Made by a program: the position numbers and the translations under genes
Part shown: positions 33,703 through 42,098 of the stretch, piece by piece
Layout: every line of letters starts with the position of its first letter
Numbering within the stretch: position 1 is the stretch's first letter
The notes under the pieces: model-generated
Database searches by the model: none
What the model was told of the DNA's origin: nothing
What the model saw: only the letters and a program-made list of their open reading frames with translations
Assembly (NCBI RefSeq): GCF_036002945.1
Contig: NZ_CP108529.1
Span: forward strand, 9,543,001-9,607,000
Direction of reading: 5' to 3'
Origin: Streptomyces sp. NBC_01224
GTDB taxonomy: Bacteria; Actinomycetota; Actinomycetes; Streptomycetales; Streptomycetaceae
DNA length: 64,000 bases

Positions 33703-33794
33703 GGAAAGCCGTGTGCGGGAGAACTGCATGCACGGTTTGAAGCGGCGGGGACTGGAAACGGAGCGTCAGCAACCGCGCCAGTCCCCGACCCTAC
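33703..33794 (+). mobile_element. 3' end of a group II intron (domains V and VI)
   Basis: Positions 33705-33741 carry the domain V pattern: AAGCCGTGTGCGG, a GAGA-type (GNRA) tetraloop, then CTGCATGCACGGTTT, with the catalytic AGC triad at 33707-33709. Domain VI follows as a perfect 9-bp stem GGGGACTGG (33747-33755) with CCAGTCCCC (33778-33786), and the element ends CCCTAC at 33794, matching the AY 3' boundary. Upstream of 33703 I find neither the rest of the ribozyme nor a reverse transcriptase/maturase gene, so this is a 5'-truncated remnant. Recognition is by eye. Confidence 0.55.
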
Positions 33795-33877
33795 TGAAGC
33801 GCCGTCTCGCCGACCACGTGTGGTGCGTGATCGCCGACGAGCGCAGGTCTAAACACCAGCCATTTCACGTGACTTGA
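33795..33877 (+). pseudogene. Short protein tail after the intron end
   Basis: The frame directly after the intron boundary reads LKRRLADHVWCVIADERRSK then HQPFHVT and stops at 33875-33877. It resembles the C-terminal tail of some transposases and may be the 3' exon of the gene the intron had entered. Family not certain. Confidence 0.3.
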
Positions 33878-34179
33878 CAAGACACAGAGGCACCTCGTTG
33901 TGCGGGAGGTGCTGACTAGCTCCGTACTTCGCGGGTGGCTGAATCGGTTGGTTCGGGTATGTGGGGGTGTCCGTTGGAGCCGTGGCCGCTGCCGAGGCCG
34001 AGATCCTTCGCAACGGCCCGAAGATCACCGAGCGCCTGCTTCGCGAAACCGCCCGCTCACTCGGCTACCTATGACCGGTGGCAGGCCCGCACTCGCCATC
34101 GGGATGCAGTGGGCGTAGCAGCGTACGGACGAATAGTGGGGCCGGGCAGAGTGATCCTGTCCGGCCCCAATGTCGTCGG
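33878..34179. other. About 300 bp, gene tail only
   Basis: The plus-strand frame ending at TGA 34072-34074 reads GAVAAAEAEILRNGPKITER then LLRETARSLGYL, the C-terminal helices of an unidentified protein with no start. Otherwise nothing is recognised. Confidence 0.3.
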
Positions 34180-34388
34180 TCAGCCGAAGTCGAGCGTCTC
34201 CTGTGCGGGGGCGGCCGGGGTCGGGCGGGGCAGTGGTGCGCCGTCCTGCTGTGCGGCCTTCCAGCACTCGGTCAGCTTGTCCTTCCAGCCCTTCGGCGGG
34301 GGCCACGGAACGCCCCAGGCGGCAAGCTGGTCACGCTTCCAGCCGCCAGCGGGCGTGCGGGCGGCTTCGATCTCTTCGAGCGATGGCG
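34180..34388 (-). pseudogene. C-terminal fragment of a mobile-element/phage-type protein
   Basis: On the minus strand: EEIEAARTPAGGWKRDQLAA, WGVPWPPPKGWKDKLTECWK, then a Pro/Ala linker and ETLDFG before the stop at 34180. The GGWxxxQLAAWGVPWPPPKGW signature recurs in proteins on actinobacterial phages and plasmids. There is no start, and the 5' part is cut off where the serine hydrolase gene ends (34390). Confidence 0.45.
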
Positions 34389-34389
34389 T

Positions 34390-35781
34390 TCACCGGCTCA
34401 CCCGCCGATCGGCCCGGCCGGTGTGCAGGAACTGCGCCCGCCCGTTCCCGTCGTCACCGACGAACGCGTGCACCATGTGCATGCCGTGCTGCGGCTCGGC
34501 CGGGATCAGCTTGTCGCCGTCGTACGCGACCAGTTCGATCCTTTCCGACGGACCGCCGTCGAGCTCGACAAACACCCCCTTCGGGTTCCGCTGGACCCAC
34601 AGCCGGCCGTCGGCGTCCTCGCTGACCACGGTGTCACTGACGGACGACGAGTACTCGCCCACGAACCTCGCCGTCTCGACGCGTGGGGCGTTGGCGTCCG
34701 GCACCGGGAGCGCCGGCATTTCCACTCCGGCCAGCTCGCGCAGCACTCGGCCGACGAGTTCGACGTACAGCGGGAGCGGGTTGCCGCCGTTGGTCAGCAG
34801 TGCCACCGCGATGTCGCGGTCGGGAACCACCCGCAGGAAGGCGGACTGGCCGAGCGTGCCGCCGTCGTGGCCGACCACCGCGCCGCCCGGCCAGTCGAAG
34901 AGCGACCAGCCGAGTCCCCAGGCGTCGCACATCAGACCGAGATCCAGCAGGTCCACCTCGCGGTGCCGCATGGCGAGCGCGCTCTCCGGCGTGAGCACCG
35001 CCGTCCCATCGGGCCCCCTGCCCCCGTCGAGATGCATCCGCGCGAACGTCAGCAGGTCCCGCGCTCGCATCGCCAGCATCGATCCTGCGGGCGCGTTCGA
35101 CCGGGGCAGTGCCCAGGCCTGCGCGGGCTGCGGCTCGGCGTCCTGCTCCGGCGAGAGGTGCCCCGACGCGGCACGGAACCTGACGGCCTCGTACGGGCTG
35201 GGGGCGGCATGGGTCAGCCCCAGTGGCGTGAACAGGTGGTCGCGCAGGCAGTCGTCGTAGGACTTGCCGCGCAGCACCTCGACGATGCGTCCGAGCACAC
35301 AGAAGGCGGCGTTGTTGTACGAGAACATCTCGCCCGGCGCGAACAACTGGGGCACGCCGGCGAGGAGGGTGACGAGCTTGTGCACCGCGTCGTCGCCGCG
35401 TCCGGTGTCGAGGAAGATGTCGCCCTCAAAACCGGAGGTGTGGCACATCAGCTGACGGACGGTGATCTTCGCGGATGCTGTCTCGTCACCGACGGCGAAT
35501 CCGGGCAGGTACCCCCGGACCGGGGCGTCGATGTCGAGCGCGCCCTCGTCGACGAGCTGCATCGCCAGCGTGGTCGTCCAGACCTTGGTGATCGAACCGA
35601 TCTGGAAGACGGAGTCCGCAGTGGCCTCGACGCCGGTGTCCTTGTTCAGTACCCCGGCCGCGCGGTCGATCACCTCGCCGTGTGCGTATACGGCGATCGA
35701 TGCGGCCGGCACCTTGTACTCGGACAGCAACTCGGGAAGGCGACTTTCCAACCAGCTACAGAGTTCATTGAGTTCGTGCAT
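34390..35781 (-). CDS. Class C beta-lactamase-fold serine hydrolase (D-aminopeptidase/esterase-like)
   Basis: 463 residues from the ATG at 35781 (AGAGG 5 nt upstream). Catalytic motifs of the serine beta-lactamase/DD-peptidase fold: S63-I-T-K66 in FQIGSITKVWTT, Y155-N-N157 in MFSYNNAAF, and GHDGGTLG in the place of KTG, as in D-stereospecific peptidases and EstB-type esterases. A C-terminal beta domain of about 100 residues follows (FVGEYSSSVSDTVV). It starts directly with a helix, has no signal peptide, and so is probably cytoplasmic. Last gene of the 34.4-44.7 kb cluster; a role in releasing D-residues from short peptides fits the context but is inferred. Confidence 0.85.
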   Translation of the reverse strand: MHELNELCSWLESRLPELLSEYKVPAASIAVYAHGEVIDRAAGVLNKDTGVEATADSVFQIGSITKVWTTTLAMQLVDEGALDIDAPVRGYLPGFAVGDETASAKITVRQLMCHTSGFEGDIFLDTGRGDDAVHKLVTLLAGVPQLFAPGEMFSYNNAAFCVLGRIVEVLRGKSYDDCLRDHLFTPLGLTHAAPSPYEAVRFRAASGHLSPEQDAEPQPAQAWALPRSNAPAGSMLAMRARDLLTFARMHLDGGRGPDGTAVLTPESALAMRHREVDLLDLGLMCDAWGLGWSLFDWPGGAVVGHDGGTLGQSAFLRVVPDRDIAVALLTNGGNPLPLYVELVGRVLRELAGVEMPALPVPDANAPRVETARFVGEYSSSVSDTVVSEDADGRLWVQRNPKGVFVELDGGPSERIELVAYDGDKLIPAEPQHGMHMVHAFVGDDGNGRAQFLHTGRADRRVSR

Positions 35782-35921
35782 GTGCACCTCTTGTCTCTGC
35801 GAGGGAGAACGGGTGATTCCGGGAGGGTACGACCTACGCGCTCGTGGCCGATTCGTGAGAAACGACGAGAACTGGCGATACCTTCATCGCGGCCGACGAA
35901 ACACCCGGCCGCCGGTATGGG

Positions 35922-36815
35922 TTACCGCCGAAGCCAGTCCACCGCCCGGGCGGCGGCGAACCCGATGAAGGCGTCACGCTCGGGAACTCTCGATCGGGCG
36001 TCGATGGCTCTGGTGAAGACACCGACTGCGTACCGGCCGCCGTCCGGGTACTCCACCACGCCGATCTCGTTGCGCAGCGAGGGCAGCGTTCCGGTCTTGC
36101 CGCTGATCCTGACGTCGTCGTCCGCGAAGCCGGAGCGCAGTCGGTGCGGCCACAGCTGCAGTTCCAGCCAGCGCCGGACGTCGACGCATGCCGCCGCGGG
36201 GGCTGCTTCGTCTCGCCAGATCAGGCCCAGCAACCGGGTGCTTTCCGCGGCGGTGGTCCGGCAGGTCTCTTCGGGTGTCAACGCACGTAGCCTGGCGAGT
36301 TGTTCGGCCGGCAGCGCGGCCAGGATCCGTTCGTCGTCCTGGTAGTCGATCCCGAGGTCTTCGCCGATCGTGCGCAACAGCTCCCCGCAGTCGTGGGGGA
36401 CGGCCGTGTGCGGGAGGCCGAGCCGCCGCAGCGTCTTGGCGACCGCGGCCTTTCCCACCTTCCCGAGGATCAGGTCCGTGGCGACGTTGTCGCTGATGCC
36501 GATCATCAGGACGGCCAGGTCGTACCAGGACATCGTGACGTCGTGGCGGAACGTCGCAAGGCCGTACGGGCTGGCGGTCGGATGTCCCGGTGCCACCGCG
36601 ATCCGCTCGGCGAGGTCGAATTCACCGTCGGCCGCCTGCCGGGCAAGTTCCACTGCCACGGGAACCTTGAACACGGAGGCGGTGACCACCGGCTCCTCGG
36701 CGTCGATGCCCATCTGTCGCGGGCCGTCCAGATCGGCCGCGTGCAGCCAGACGCGGACGCCGACTTCCGCCGCTCGGGCGGTGATTGTCGCGATCAGTTC
36801 CGATTCGGTGACCAT
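35922..36815 (-). CDS. Class A beta-lactamase-like serine hydrolase without signal peptide
   Basis: 297 residues, ATG at 36815. The class A motif set is complete apart from the omega-loop Glu, which I cannot place: S47-V-F-K50 in TASVFKVPVAVELAR, S108-D-N110 in IGISDNVATDLIL, and KTG in RISGKTGTLPSLRNE. Secreted class A enzymes carry a Sec or Tat signal; this protein begins MVTESELIATITARAAEVGV and does not. A cytosolic peptidase or amidase on D-containing substrates is therefore more likely than antibiotic resistance. It is 73 bp downstream of the MFS gene and upstream of the class C-like hydrolase. Confidence 0.85.
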   Translation of the reverse strand: MVTESELIATITARAAEVGVRVWLHAADLDGPRQMGIDAEEPVVTASVFKVPVAVELARQAADGEFDLAERIAVAPGHPTASPYGLATFRHDVTMSWYDLAVLMIGISDNVATDLILGKVGKAAVAKTLRRLGLPHTAVPHDCGELLRTIGEDLGIDYQDDERILAALPAEQLARLRALTPEETCRTTAAESTRLLGLIWRDEAAPAAACVDVRRWLELQLWPHRLRSGFADDDVRISGKTGTLPSLRNEIGVVEYPDGGRYAVGVFTRAIDARSRVPERDAFIGFAAARAVDWLRR

Positions 36816-36888
36816 GGGGTGATCCCTTCTGTCTGTCCGGTGCGGACTTTCTGTCCGGACCGGATCTGTTTGCTGGTGCGCCAACCGA

Positions 36889-38145
36889 CTACTTGGTTCC
36901 GGTCGACGGGAAGTTGAACTGTTCGGCGCGCTGCGGGACCCAGAACGCGATCACTCCGGTGAGCAGCGTGGTGCCGATCAGGAAGCCGAACGCCGCGGTG
37001 TAGGAGAACGCGTCGGCCAGCCAGCCCATCGCCAGCGGCGCGATGACGCCGGCGACCTGGCCGCCGAAGTTCGTCATCCCGGCACCGAGTCCGGCCACCG
37101 CCGTGGGAAGCACCCGCAGCGGAAGGCCGAAGACGCACATCGTCGCCATCCCGAACACTCCGACGGCCAACGTCTCGTAGACCGTGAATGTCGCCGCGCT
37201 GCCCGCCGACACCATCAGGGCGAGCAGGACCGCGGTCACCGTCGCGATGGACACCAGGTACCACCTGGCCTTGTCATGGAAGTACCGGTCGAACAGCCAG
37301 CCGCCGAAGATGGTCGTCGCGAAGCCCACCAGACTCGGGATCGCCGACAGCACGCCGGTCGCGTTCAGCGACAGGTGTCTGGCCTCGAGCAGATAGCTGG
37401 GCACCCAGGTGACCAGGCCGTAGCTGAGCATGTTCATCGCGCAGAACAGCACCGCGAACTTCCACACGGCCGGGGACTTCAGCACTTGCGCACGCGAGAC
37501 TTCGGGCGTCGTCACCGTCGTTTGCGGGAGCCGGCTGAGCCGGTCCGGCAACGCCTTGGGCAGGAGCGCCCACAGCCCGATGCCGATGGCCGCGCCACAA
37601 CCCGCCATCCAGAGGAAGGTGTGCCTCCAGCCGATGGCTGTCAGCAGTGGGGCGACGAGCAGGGGTGCAAGGCCGGCGATCCCACTGGCGGACAACATCA
37701 CGCTGGTGGCGGTTCCCCGTCTCCGCGGTGTCGTCCGTTCCGCGATGGCTTTGAACGACGCCGCCGGGAAGGCGCCCTGACAAGCACCGAACAGGCCACG
37801 GAACAGCAGGAGCAGACCGAAGGTGCCGGCCATTCCGGTCAAAGCGGTGAACAGCGACCACAGCACGAGCGTGATCAGCATCGGTTTGCGGGAGCCATAC
37901 CGATCGGCCAGGTAGCCAGCCGGTATCTGGCAGATCATGTAGACCAGCGCGAAGACGGTGACCAGCGAGCCCTGCGCGGTCTTGCCGAGATGGAACTCCT
38001 CTCCGATCGACGGCAGAGCCATGCTGATGGAGAACCGGTCGATGTAGTCGATCGACCAGGCGCACAGCATGACCACCATCGTGATCGTTGCTGTCCGGTT
38101 GACCCGCTCAGGTGTCCAGGTGTCCTCGGTGACCACCGCGGTCAT
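36889..38145 (-). CDS. MFS transporter, anion:cation symporter (ACS) type
   Basis: 418 residues from the ATG at 38145. About 12 membrane segments. ACS/D-galactonate-transporter landmarks: WSIDYIDRFSISMALPSIGE in TM1, GYLADRYGSRKPMLITLVLW (loop 2-3 motif), FRGLFGACQGAFPAASFKAI in TM4-5, and NMLSYGLVTWVPSYLLEARH opening the second half. The family imports small organic anions with H+ or Na+. Next to a deacylase, racemase and D-type hydrolases, an N-acyl amino acid, D-amino acid or small peptide is a reasonable substrate, but that is inference. It lies 85 bp after the PucR gene. Confidence 0.88.
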   Translation of the reverse strand: MTAVVTEDTWTPERVNRTATITMVVMLCAWSIDYIDRFSISMALPSIGEEFHLGKTAQGSLVTVFALVYMICQIPAGYLADRYGSRKPMLITLVLWSLFTALTGMAGTFGLLLLFRGLFGACQGAFPAASFKAIAERTTPRRRGTATSVMLSASGIAGLAPLLVAPLLTAIGWRHTFLWMAGCGAAIGIGLWALLPKALPDRLSRLPQTTVTTPEVSRAQVLKSPAVWKFAVLFCAMNMLSYGLVTWVPSYLLEARHLSLNATGVLSAIPSLVGFATTIFGGWLFDRYFHDKARWYLVSIATVTAVLLALMVSAGSAATFTVYETLAVGVFGMATMCVFGLPLRVLPTAVAGLGAGMTNFGGQVAGVIAPLAMGWLADAFSYTAAFGFLIGTTLLTGVIAFWVPQRAEQFNFPSTGTK

Positions 38146-38230
38146 GGTTGCCTCCGTACCGCTGCGTCGGGGGTGATGGCCCATCCTGGACATCAGGTGA
38201 CGCAGCGGATTCGTGGAGTTCCACAAACCT

Positions 38231-39940
38231 TCAGGTGGTGTTCGGGCGGTGCGGACGAATGTTGACTCGTTGCGGCGTCCGGCTTCTGCTCATGGTGCCG
38301 GGCGTGTGGAGCCGGAGTTGCAGCATCGCCGCGAACCGCTCGCCAGGGTCGTCGAGGTTGATCTCACCGACCTCTGCGACCCGTCGCAGTCGGTACCGGA
38401 AGGTGTTGGGATGCACGTACGCCGCGGCGGACGCGGCGGCCACGTCGCCGAAGGTGTCCAGCCAGCACGACAGCGTGTGGACGAGTTGCGACTGGTGCCG
38501 GACGTCGTAGTCGAGCAGGCGGGCGACGGGCCCGGTCGCCACGCCCCCGCGCGCGGCGGCCAGATCGGCGAGGTCCAGCATGAGAGCGTCGACGTGGACG
38601 TCCTCCGCCGTGGCCACCCGCCGGGCGCCCTCGTTGGCGAGCAGCACCCGCAGCGCTCGGTCCGCGCCGTCGCGCGAGCGGCTGAGTCCGGAGCCGTCGA
38701 GTGCGGGCGGGCCGATGCCGATCGCCGCGTCCACGCGCTGCCCGGTGCGCTCCAGGAAGGTCGACGCGACGCGGATCGACCGCTCCTGGCAGTCCGCCTG
38801 GCCTCCCGGCATCGGCACGATGCCGTAGGCCACGTCGCCCACCAGCGCCACGGCCGAGCGCGCCTGGACCGCACTCAGGTGCATGGCCAGCGCGTCCGCG
38901 ACCCGCTGGCGATCCGCGACCCGGCGCAGACCGTCCTCCGTCGACGGATCGGCGTCCGAACCACCGAACAGACCCAGCGCCAGCACGATCGCGGGCTGCC
39001 CCACCAGCCCGAGCCGCGCAATCGCCTCCGGTGCGCCCGCGCCGCCTTCGAGGGCGGTGCTCACCAGGTCGGCGCGCAGGCGGCGTTCGACATCGGCGCC
39101 CGCACGCAGACGCAACATGTGGAGCGCGACGAGCTTGCCGGCGTCGATCAGCGCCTGCGTCCGCTCTTTGGACAAGGGCCCGGGCACCGCCGCCCAGATC
39201 GAACCGAGGATCTCGTCGCCGGCCCGCACCGCCAGCGCCACCCGGGGAACGGTCATCGTCTCGTCGTGGAGCGGGTCGACGTACACGGGCGCATGGCCGC
39301 GATGGAGACGCTCGAAGACGCCGTTGCGAGCCAGGCCAAGCGTGAACCGTTCCGGTACCTGGCGGCCCAGGATCGTCTCCACTCGGGACTGGTCGGCCTC
39401 GTCCTGGCGGCCGGAGAAGGCGAGCACCCGTGAGCTGCGGTCCTCGATGGTGACCGGCGCGTCCAACAGCGCGGCCACGGCGTTGGCCAGCGCGAACAGG
39501 TCGCCCGACGGCATGCCGCCCAGCGTCTGCGGTGAGATGTCGCCGATGTCCCCCTCGACGAGCAGGGTGCGGAGCATGGCGGCGACCTGCGCCCACGAGG
39601 CGCCTCGGGTGAGTCCGAGCAGTGCGACGCCGGACTTGTCGGCGGCCCGCCGGATTTCCACGGTCGCGGTGAAGGGTGACCGGACGACGAGCGCCGCAGC
39701 GCCCTTGCGGCCGAGTTCGTACAGGAGGCGGACCACGTCGTCCGGTTCGTGGAAGCCCACCCCCAGGACGACGGCCTGGGCGGGGAACTGCGCCTCGTCG
39801 AGCGGGTCGTGGATGACTACGCCGCTCAGCTGCCGGCGCGTGCCCGCGCCGCCGGCTATCGACTCCAGCAACACGTCCCCTAGGTCTTCGAGAACGCGCG
39901 CCAGGCTTGTGTGTGGCTTGCCAGACGTCGGTGTCAGCAC
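38231..39940 (-). CDS. PucR-family transcriptional regulator
   Basis: 569 residues. N-terminal PucR ligand domain (GVVIHDPLDEAQFPAQAVVL, AALVVRSPFTATVEIRRAAD), a GAF-like middle (AALLDAPVTIEDRSSRVLAF), a GGDEF-like degenerate region, and the C-terminal HTH_30 (LVHTLSCWLDTFGDVAAASA, AYVHPNTFRYRLRRVAEVGE). PucR/CdaR proteins activate catabolic genes in response to purines, sugar acids or amino acids. It sits inside the cluster between the racemase and the MFS gene on the same strand, so it is the likely local regulator. Confidence 0.9.
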   Translation of the reverse strand: MLTPTSGKPHTSLARVLEDLGDVLLESIAGGAGTRRQLSGVVIHDPLDEAQFPAQAVVLGVGFHEPDDVVRLLYELGRKGAAALVVRSPFTATVEIRRAADKSGVALLGLTRGASWAQVAAMLRTLLVEGDIGDISPQTLGGMPSGDLFALANAVAALLDAPVTIEDRSSRVLAFSGRQDEADQSRVETILGRQVPERFTLGLARNGVFERLHRGHAPVYVDPLHDETMTVPRVALAVRAGDEILGSIWAAVPGPLSKERTQALIDAGKLVALHMLRLRAGADVERRLRADLVSTALEGGAGAPEAIARLGLVGQPAIVLALGLFGGSDADPSTEDGLRRVADRQRVADALAMHLSAVQARSAVALVGDVAYGIVPMPGGQADCQERSIRVASTFLERTGQRVDAAIGIGPPALDGSGLSRSRDGADRALRVLLANEGARRVATAEDVHVDALMLDLADLAAARGGVATGPVARLLDYDVRHQSQLVHTLSCWLDTFGDVAAASAAAYVHPNTFRYRLRRVAEVGEINLDDPGERFAAMLQLRLHTPGTMSRSRTPQRVNIRPHRPNTT

Positions 39941-40016
39941 CGCCCAAAGGTAACTCCGGCCGCACCGGAACCTGTTGGTCCGATCCGACCGGATTTCACG
40001 GCGAGTTCGTCGCGTG

Positions 40017-41120
40017 CTACGAACCGAGCCACACCTTCGAGGTCGTGACCTCCGCCAGCAGGTCGGGAATCGGGGTGACGCCGAGGCCCGGCCCCTGGGG
40101 CACGGGCAGGTGTCCGTCCTTCAGGACGAACGGTTCCGTGATGTCGTTCCGGTAGAACCGGTCCGACGCCGAGGTGTCGCCGGGCAGGGTGAACCCGGGC
40201 AGCGAGGCGAGCGCGACGTTGGCCGCCCGCCCAAGCCCGGTCTCGATCATGCCACCGCACCACACGGGGATCCCGCGGGCGGCGCAGACGTCGTGCACCC
40301 GCCGTGCCTCGAGGTAACCACCGACCCGGCCGGGCTTGATGTTCACGATGCGACAGGCACCCAGCGTGATCGCGTCGGCAGCGGAACGGGCGGACACGAT
40401 CGACTCGTCGAGGCAGATCGGCGTGCGGATGCGACGGGCCAGCTCGGCGTGGCCCAGGAGGTCCTCCTCGTCCAGGGGCTGCTCGATGAGGAGGAGCTCG
40501 AAGGGATCCAGTCGGGAGAGCTGGGACACGTCGGACAGCGTGTACGCCGTGTTGGCGTCGACCTGCAGCAGCACATCGTCGCCGAAGCGCTCCCTCACCG
40601 CTCGCACCGGCTCGACGTCCCAACCGGGTTCGATCTTCAGCTTGATCCGCACGTAGCCGGCGTCGAGATAGCCGCCTACGACGTCCAGGAGTTGTGGGAC
40701 GGAGTCCATGATGCCGACCGAAACCCCGCAGGGCACGGAGTCCCGGGTGGACCCGAGCGCGGTGGCGAAGGACAGGTCGTGTGCTCGGAGTTCAGCGTCG
40801 AGCACGGCCATCTCGAGTGCGGCCTTCGCCATCCGGTGACCCTTGAACCTGGCCAGGCGGGGCGCGACTCGGCTCGCGGTGACCTCGCCCTCCATCAGGG
40901 CCGGGACCAGGAAGTTCCGCAGCACGTGCTCGGCCCCGTCGACGTACTCCGAGGAGTAGAGCGGCTCTCCCATCGTGACGCACTCGCCCCAACCCTCGCC
41001 GTTCGGTGTCACGACTCGTATGAGCAGCAGTTCCCGTACGTTCTGCGTACCGAACGACGTCCGGAACGGTGCCACCAAAGGCATCTGGACACGCAGAAGT
41101 TCCACACCATTGGGCTTCAT
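40017..41120 (-). CDS. N-succinylamino acid racemase / o-succinylbenzoate synthase-type enolase
   Basis: 367 residues; the ATG at 41120 overlaps the GNAT stop (ATGA). MLE-subgroup enolase: VELLRVQMPLVAPFRTSFGT at the N-terminus, acid/base K160-L-K162 in YVRIKLKIEPGWD, metal ligands D188 (LLQVDANTAY), E213 (LLIEQPLDEE) and D238 (CLDESI), and the second base K262 in NIKPGRVGG. These fit the K163/K263 pair of characterised NSAR/OSBS enzymes. The enzyme could make o-succinylbenzoate for menaquinone, but no men gene is nearby. The adjacent GNAT, M20 and D-deacylase genes favour racemisation of N-acyl amino acids. Confidence 0.88.
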   Translation of the reverse strand: MKPNGVELLRVQMPLVAPFRTSFGTQNVRELLLIRVVTPNGEGWGECVTMGEPLYSSEYVDGAEHVLRNFLVPALMEGEVTASRVAPRLARFKGHRMAKAALEMAVLDAELRAHDLSFATALGSTRDSVPCGVSVGIMDSVPQLLDVVGGYLDAGYVRIKLKIEPGWDVEPVRAVRERFGDDVLLQVDANTAYTLSDVSQLSRLDPFELLLIEQPLDEEDLLGHAELARRIRTPICLDESIVSARSAADAITLGACRIVNIKPGRVGGYLEARRVHDVCAARGIPVWCGGMIETGLGRAANVALASLPGFTLPGDTSASDRFYRNDITEPFVLKDGHLPVPQGPGLGVTPIPDLLAEVTTSKVWLGS

Positions 41121-42013
41121 GACGACTTCTCCCTTGAGACCACGTACCAGCCGGCACGATCGAATCCGATGACCCTGGCTTCCTCCGCCATCAGGCCTCC
41201 CAACACCTCCCGCAGCGCGACGCGCCACGCCTGGCCCTGATCCGGGTCCGTGCGCCGGAGTGTCTCGATGTCGGGCGGCACGGCGACCAGCACGACCGGC
41301 CCGTCGGCCACTGCGGTCAGCGGTCCCCCGTCAGGTGCGACCGACAAGGCAGAGGCCGCACCGCGCTCTCGCAGCGCGGTTACTTCGACTCGGGCAGCCT
41401 CACCGAGCGAAGCGGCGGACGCCGCCGGGCCGGAAAGCTCCCAACGGACCATCAGCCGGTCGGTGTCACCGGCGCCGTTGATGCCGTCGCGCATCGGCCC
41501 GTAGAAGTCGGGCAGGTAGCGCGCCGGGCCGGCGCCGAGTTTGGCCAGGTTGAAATACGCGTTCCGCCGCACCAGGGGATCGAACGTCCAGGTGACCAGC
41601 GAGACGTCCTGGCGCAACGCCCAGGCGCGCTGGTGCAGTTTGAGGGCGAATCCGATCCCCCTCCCGAGCCCTCGCGGCGCCACGCCGGCGATGTGGCTGT
41701 GCAGGCTCGCCGTGGCCGGGCTGCCGAAGAAGCCGAGGCAGGCTCCCAGCAGCTCCTCCCCTTCGTACGCGCCCGCGACATAGTTCCCCGCCGCGGCCAT
41801 CGCCCGCAACAGCTCTGTCGTCACCGGTTGGGCGCCCGTGCCCGGCTGCCAGATCGATGCGAAGAGCCGGCAGACATCGGTCAGGTCGGACACCTCGGTC
41901 AGGTCCCGGATTTCCACACGTGAGGCGGCGGCAGCAGCGGTCGCGGCGGCCAGCGCGGCTCCGCTCACGGCCGGGGAAACCAGACCTGACTCATATGTCG
42001 CAAGATCTCTCAC
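41117..42013 (-). CDS. GNAT acyltransferase, putative amino-acid N-succinyl/acyltransferase
   Basis: 298 residues from the GTG at 42013, chosen because GGAAAG precedes it; an ATG at 42061 lacks such a site. A GNAT core with LTEVSDLTDVCRLFASIWQP, LLGACLGFFGSPATASLHSH and the acyl-CoA loop GVAPRGLGRGIGFALKLHQR, then VSLVTWTFDPLVRRNAYFNL. This layout matches the GNAT proteins found beside NSAR genes, which add succinyl or another acyl group to D-amino acids. Its stop overlaps the racemase start, implying coupled synthesis. Confidence 0.82.
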   Translation of the reverse strand: MRDLATYESGLVSPAVSGAALAAATAAAAASRVEIRDLTEVSDLTDVCRLFASIWQPGTGAQPVTTELLRAMAAAGNYVAGAYEGEELLGACLGFFGSPATASLHSHIAGVAPRGLGRGIGFALKLHQRAWALRQDVSLVTWTFDPLVRRNAYFNLAKLGAGPARYLPDFYGPMRDGINGAGDTDRLMVRWELSGPAASAASLGEAARVEVTALRERGAASALSVAPDGGPLTAVADGPVVLVAVPPDIETLRRTDPDQGQAWRVALREVLGGLMAEEARVIGFDRAGWYVVSREKSS

Positions 42014-42098
42014 GGGACTTTCCTTTCCGGGCTTACCGGGCGGGTCACCGTGGTGCCGCACCAGGGTTGTCCGCCGCGTTCGTCGTAGCGCACAGAGT

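Noticed and set aside
34078..36345. Plus-strand open frame of about 750 codons across the serine hydrolases
   Set aside because: It runs across two genes and their spacer on the other strand, lacks domains and is rich in Arg/Gly/His, as expected for an antisense frame in high-GC DNA.
34390..36815. Antibiotic-resistance beta-lactamases
   Set aside because: The fold is right, but both proteins lack signal peptides and sit in a D-amino-acid cluster, so a secreted lactamase role is unlikely.
40017..41120. menC (o-succinylbenzoate synthase for menaquinone)
   Set aside because: Sequence alone allows it, but no men genes are adjacent, and the GNAT, M20 and deacylase neighbours fit amino-acid racemisation better.
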